From positions 1-64,000 of the forward strand of contig CANCXX010000013.1 in assembly GCA_947381965.1 (NCBI GenBank): a stretch of DNA of 64,000 nt. The letters are read 5' to 3'. The stretch is from an uncultured bacterium (GTDB lineage: Bacteria > Bacillota > Clostridia > Lachnospirales > Lachnospiraceae). Shown piece after piece: positions 60,558 to 64,000 of the stretch (position 1 is its first letter; each line of letters opens with the position of its first letter). The notes below the pieces were generated by a model, which was given only the letters and a program-made list of their open reading frames with translations, had not been told where the DNA came from and did no database searches. Position numbers and translations under genes: made by a program.

Positions 60558-60656
60558 TTTCTTATCTGCCTGAAAAGAGTGCAGAATGGCTATGGCATGA
60601 TAAGGGATAAAATGGTATAGTATTATCATACATATAAATTGAAGGAGGGAATCTTT

Positions 60657-61577
60657 GTGAGATTAGTTACGCGTTCAGATTTTGATGGACTGGTATGTGG
60701 GGCGCTGTTGTTGGAGGCAGGCATTGTTGACTGCTGGAAGTTTGCACATCCTAAGGATTTGCAGGATGGTCTGGTTGAAGTAAATGAAAATGACTGTCTG
60801 GCAAACGTGCCTTTTGTGGAAGGATGCGGCCTTTGGTTTGATCATCATTCCAGTGAACATGAAAGACTGCAGCTTAAGGGAAAGTACAAAGGCGAGAGCC
60901 GTTTAACACCTTCCTGCGCAAGGATTATTTATGAATATTACGGCGGAGCGGAGAGGTTTCCCCATTTTGGTGAGATGTTGGAAGCGGTGGATAAGGTTGA
61001 TTCCGGCAATCTTACAATTGATGAAGTTATGAATCCTGAAGGATGGGTTCTGATAGGGTTTTTGATGGATCCGAGAACCGGCCTGGGCAGATGGAGAGAT
61101 TTCACTATTTCCAATTATGCGCTGATGGAAAAGCTTTTGGAGGACTGTCGGGTTTTAAGCATACAGGAAATTCTTGCACTGCCTGATGTGCGGGAGAGAA
61201 TAGAAGTCTATAATGAGCAGACGGAAAAGTTTAAAGAAATGGTTAAAAAATATACCCGGACAGAAGGAAATGTGATTATAACAGACCTTCGGGGCGTGGA
61301 GCCTATTTACACCGGAAACCGGTTTATGATTTACAGTATGTACCCGGAGCAGAATATTTCTGCATGGATTGTCAGCGGAAAAGGAGGAAACGGGTGTTCA
61401 GCGGCGGTAGGTTACAGCATATTAAATCGGACAGCTACAATGGATGTGGGAAGCCTGATGCTGAAATACAACGGCGGCGGCCATAAAAAGGTGGGAACCT
61501 GTCAGTTTGACGATGAGAGAATGGAGACGGAACTGCCCAAAATGTTGGAAGAGCTCTGTGCTCTGTCCAGGCAGTAG
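60657..61577 (+). CDS. DHH superfamily phosphoesterase (exopolyphosphatase-like)
   Basis: This 306-residue protein has the DHH-type motifs TRSDFDGLVCGALLLE, LWFDHHSSE (DHH), EAVDKVDSGN and the DHHA1-like GGGHKKVGTCQFDD. Members are Mn2+-dependent phosphodiesterases or exopolyphosphatases; which one is not clear here. It starts at GTG 60657 with AAGGAGGG 7 bp ahead (a TTG at 60639 is in frame but overlaps the site). Confidence 0.87.
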   Translation: MRLVTRSDFDGLVCGALLLEAGIVDCWKFAHPKDLQDGLVEVNENDCLANVPFVEGCGLWFDHHSSEHERLQLKGKYKGESRLTPSCARIIYEYYGGAERFPHFGEMLEAVDKVDSGNLTIDEVMNPEGWVLIGFLMDPRTGLGRWRDFTISNYALMEKLLEDCRVLSIQEILALPDVRERIEVYNEQTEKFKEMVKKYTRTEGNVIITDLRGVEPIYTGNRFMIYSMYPEQNISAWIVSGKGGNGCSAAVGYSILNRTATMDVGSLMLKYNGGGHKKVGTCQFDDERMETELPKMLEELCALSRQ

Positions 61578-61637
61578 GAAAAATGGATGCAAATCCGGAG
61601 GCAGTTAGGAGCTTGAATCTGATGCTATGATAAAACA

Positions 61638-61666
61638 GGCGGCTTTACAGGCCGCCCGGTTTATTT
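61638..61666 (+). terminator. Terminator between convergent genes
   Basis: GGCGGC / GCCGCC with a TTTACAG loop, followed by CGGTTTATTT. The stem is short but GC-rich, and the site lies between converging reading frames. Confidence 0.55.
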
Positions 61667-61685
61667 AAAAATATGAAAAGTATGG

Positions 61686-61943
61686 TTATTTTTTTAGAAA
61701 GTCACTGAATTCTTTTAAATCCTTTTTCGTCTTTTCTGAAAGCTGATTGAATTCTATATTATGAATTGCCCCTTCTAATGTATATAAATGTACCAGACAG
61801 ACTTGAGGATATGCTCCCTTTAGTTTTAAAAATGCCTGTTTGGAGCCCAGCTCAAGAAGCTTTTCGGAGGAGTCAATTCCAACAGAGGTTAATTTCCGCG
61901 CCATTTCTTTCCCAATATTCATCATAGAAGTTAATTCCGCCAT
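61686..61943 (-). CDS. TfoX/Sxy C-terminal domain protein
   Basis: This 85-residue protein (MAELTSMMNIGKEMARKLTS) has the helix-hairpin-like TfoX_C fold: VGIDSSEKLLELGSKQAFLKL, then YTLEGAIHNIEFNQLSEKTK. In gamma-proteobacteria the domain is part of the competence regulator TfoX; stand-alone versions in Firmicutes have no known function. The start at 61943 has AAAGGAG upstream; the longer frame to 62102 has no site. The 350 bases upstream (61944-62296) are AT-rich and show no gene and no clear promoter. Confidence 0.83.
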   Translation of the reverse strand: MAELTSMMNIGKEMARKLTSVGIDSSEKLLELGSKQAFLKLKGAYPQVCLVHLYTLEGAIHNIEFNQLSEKTKKDLKEFSDFLKK

Positions 61944-62296
61944 AGGTTCTCCTTTTTTCCATAAATAATCAGTTTGTATATTCTGCCGCCTGACAGCGCC
62001 CCAAGCTTGATACCCTGTTGCTTGCATTGGAATTTGTGATTTAACGTTTATAAGCCACAATATTTTAATACAATAATTGGGAAGAAGAGATTGAAATAAC
62101 AATCAATAAATTATGAAATAAAAGAAATTATTTTTCTTACAAGAACAGTATATAGTTTATCATATTGTATAAATAAAGTCTAGTAAATTTTCTCTTTTTC
62201 ACTAAAATATTATGTATACCCTTTTGCTGCTTAACGGAAGATGGAAGCATGGGGCGGAACTGTAAAACAGAATCAGAACTGGAACAGGAGGCATGT

Positions 62297-64000
62297 ATGA
62301 GCGCAGAAAGTGAAAAAAAGAATCCGGGAGTGTCAAAACAGGAAGAGGAGCGTTATCTGGCGCAGACACTGGCGGTGGTAAATGATAATGTAGACAATTA
62401 CGGGCGTGAGGTTGCGCGGATGCAGGAAGACATAGATGAGATGCTTGCCCATTACCATGATAATGATGCGGAGGTCCTTACGATTTTGAATAATACAGTT
62501 ACCCTGCATGAACACATGAAACGTGCGCTTATACGGAATGAGAAGGCATTAAACAAGCCTTATTTTGGCAGAATTATTTTTCGCGATGAAGATAGTGGCA
62601 GGGAAGAATCCCTTTATATAGGAAAGGGAGGAATTTCAAAGGATACGACCCACTGGATGGTGGTGGACTGGCGGGCGCCAGTGGCTAACGCTTATTATGA
62701 ACATAATCTTGGAAAATGCAGTTATACGGCGCCAGGGGGCGTGAAGATAAAAATAGACTTAAAACGTAAGCGCACCTATGAAATTGAGAATGGAAAGCTT
62801 TTAGATTACTTTGACAGTGAAGTAATTGCCAATGACGACCTTTTGACTAAATATCTGGCCAAAAACAAGCAGGCGGTGCTGGGAGAGATTGTAGCTACGA
62901 TCCAAAAGGAGCAGAATGAAATTATCAGGAAATCCCCTTATCATAATGTGATTGTACAGGGAGTGGCCGGCTCAGGAAAAACTACAGTGGCCATGCACAG
63001 AATTTCTTATATTTTATACAATTATGCGGAGCGGTTCCGGCCAGATGATTTTTATATTGTTGGAAGCAACCGGATACTGCTCAATTATATTACGGGAGTG
63101 CTGCCGGATTTGGATGTATATGGGGTACGTCAGATGACCATGGAACAGCTTTTTGTCCGGCTTTTATATGAGGATTGGGATGAAAAAAAATACAAAATCA
63201 AAAGCACGGAAAAAAGCGGAAAAAGGGGAAGCATAAAAGGCAGGTCAGAATGGTTTAGGGATTTGGAAGAATATTGCCGAAGGCTGGAATGGGATGTGAT
63301 TCCAAGGGACACTGTACTGCTAAACCCAAAACAGTTTGTAGAAGGTTTCCGAAATGGAAAGACAGGCGTCTTTGACGAGACAGCAGGAAAAATAATGAAT
63401 CCGAAAAGTTTTGTCAGACTGCTGGAGAAGGAGGCGGTGGAAGATTATATCAGACAAAATCCAACCATATCCATCCAGAGCAAAATTGATATGCTGAACC
63501 AGCGTCTGAACGCTAAAATTAAGGAAGAGTTTCTGGGAAAGGGAATTAAATATACGGAAGCGGAGAGAAAAGCCATTTTGAAAGCCTACCGGGGAAGATA
63601 TGGAGGAAAAAAATGGAAGCCCTCTATTTTTGAAATGTATAAGGATTTTCTGAAAAAGCAGGCAGCGAAGGGGCAGGCGGTGGATATCCCGGAGAAGGAA
63701 TTTGATGTATATGATTTATCCGCCTTAGCCTATTTATATAAAAGGGTGAAGGAGCAGGAAGTAATCAGCGAGGCCCATCATGTGGTAATTGACGAGGCTC
63801 AGGACTTTGGAATGATGGCTTACCATGTGCTGAAATTCTGTATTTACGGCTGCACTTATACCATTATGGGAGATGTTTCCCAGAACATTCATTTTGGATA
63901 TGGCTTAAATGACTGGGAGGAATTAAAAAAGCTGTTTTTGACAGACGCCATGGACAGCTTCGGACTTTTGAAGAAAAGTTACCGGAACACAGTGGAAATA
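62297..64000 (+). CDS. helD: HelD-like UvrD-family helicase, 3' end outside the window
   Basis: The frame is open from ATG 62297 (MSAESEKKNPGVSKQEEERY, CAGGAGG 5 bp ahead) to the last base: 568 codons with no stop. An N-terminal coiled coil (about 15-90) precedes YFGRIIF and the HelD core WMVVDWRAPVANAYYEH. Walker A is VQGVAGSGKTTVAMHR and Walker B is HHVVIDEAQDFGMMAYHVL. HelD proteins insert the coiled coil into RNA polymerase to release stalled or hibernating enzyme from DNA. The C-terminal helicase part, usually another 120-200 residues, lies beyond the window. Confidence 0.92.
   Translation, partial: MSAESEKKNPGVSKQEEERYLAQTLAVVNDNVDNYGREVARMQEDIDEMLAHYHDNDAEVLTILNNTVTLHEHMKRALIRNEKALNKPYFGRIIFRDEDSGREESLYIGKGGISKDTTHWMVVDWRAPVANAYYEHNLGKCSYTAPGGVKIKIDLKRKRTYEIENGKLLDYFDSEVIANDDLLTKYLAKNKQAVLGEIVATIQKEQNEIIRKSPYHNVIVQGVAGSGKTTVAMHRISYILYNYAERFRPDDFYIVGSNRILLNYITGVLPDLDVYGVRQMTMEQLFVRLLYEDWDEKKYKIKSTEKSGKRGSIKGRSEWFRDLEEYCRRLEWDVIPRDTVLLNPKQFVEGFRNGKTGVFDETAGKIMNPKSFVRLLEKEAVEDYIRQNPTISIQSKIDMLNQRLNAKIKEEFLGKGIKYTEAERKAILKAYRGRYGGKKWKPSIFEMYKDFLKKQAAKGQAVDIPEKEFDVYDLSALAYLYKRVKEQEVISEAHHVVIDEAQDFGMMAYHVLKFCIYGCTYTIMGDVSQNIHFGYGLNDWEELKKLFLTDAMDSFGLLKKSYRNTVEI

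Noticed and set aside
1-64000. CRISPR arrays, rRNA and tRNA genes
   Set aside because: No regularly spaced repeat array and no cloverleaf or rRNA-like sequence was recognised while reading the window.

Overview
The window looks like a chromosomal segment of a low-to-moderate GC, spore-forming member of the Clostridia, most likely Lachnospiraceae. The reasons are the mraZ-ftsZ division and cell-wall cluster, the spoIIGA-sigE-sigG sporulation block with a YlmC/YmxH protein, GGAGG-type ribosome binding sites, sigma-A promoters, and accessory families typical of gut Firmicutes (CPBP protease, AAA-ATPase/PD-(D/E)XK proteins, LytTR/GHKL two-component systems, MATE pumps). No rRNA, tRNA or CRISPR array was seen. 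Species was not determined.

Layout. 1-3060: mobile debris, made of an IS3-family element inserted into a transposase remnant, followed by a lone tyrosine integrase. 3178-5181: ychF and lgt. 5324-24174: the dcw cluster (mraZ, rsmH, ftsL, ftsI, spoVD-like, mraY, murD, ftsW/spoVE, murA, ftsQ, ftsZ). 24359-29386: aminopeptidase, spoIIGA, sigE, ylmC-like, sigG, nrdR. 29678-33248: bioY-bioB-bioD-bioA. 33481-40493: an IbrA/IbrB pair, endonuclease IV, MATE pump, OGG-type glycosylase, and a Na/Pi cotransporter behind a likely yybP-ykoY (manganese) riboswitch. 40537-48751: lipoprotein, CPCC protein, marR-MATE, CPBP protease, AAA/PD-(D/E)XK protein, lipoprotein MBL hydrolase, aromatic acid exporter. 48788-54534: a LytTR/GHKL two-component system and two ABC exporters. 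54544-60557: an oligopeptide-type ABC importer operon flanked by two inverted, nearly identical 146-bp MITEs. 60657-64000: DHH phosphoesterase, TfoX-C protein, and a HelD-type helicase running off the end.

The most striking object is a 5.3-kb element (about 10956-16289) that splits the second class B PBP gene of the dcw cluster, a spoVD-like gene, exactly at the codons of the catalytic SxN motif. It carries a large serine recombinase, a 48-codon ORF just upstream of it that could be a directionality factor, and a three-gene ABC importer. Its ends share a 16-bp core with one mismatch. Joining the ends restores an uninterrupted 576-residue PBP in frame. The site predicted on the excised circle is a nearly perfect inverted repeat around TAAC. 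This has the architecture of skin-like intervening elements removed during sporulation, here in spoVD and inside a cluster of essential genes.

How the genes fit together: Spo0A would fire spoIIGA-sigE through a promoter with a 21-bp spacer and a perfect 0A box over its -35. SpoIIGA would process pro-SigE, and SigE would direct the mother-cell programme to which SpoVD normally belongs. The rearrangement hypothesis would add a DNA-level switch on that same programme. All functional statements come from reading the sequence and from family knowledge; nothing was searched or tested.
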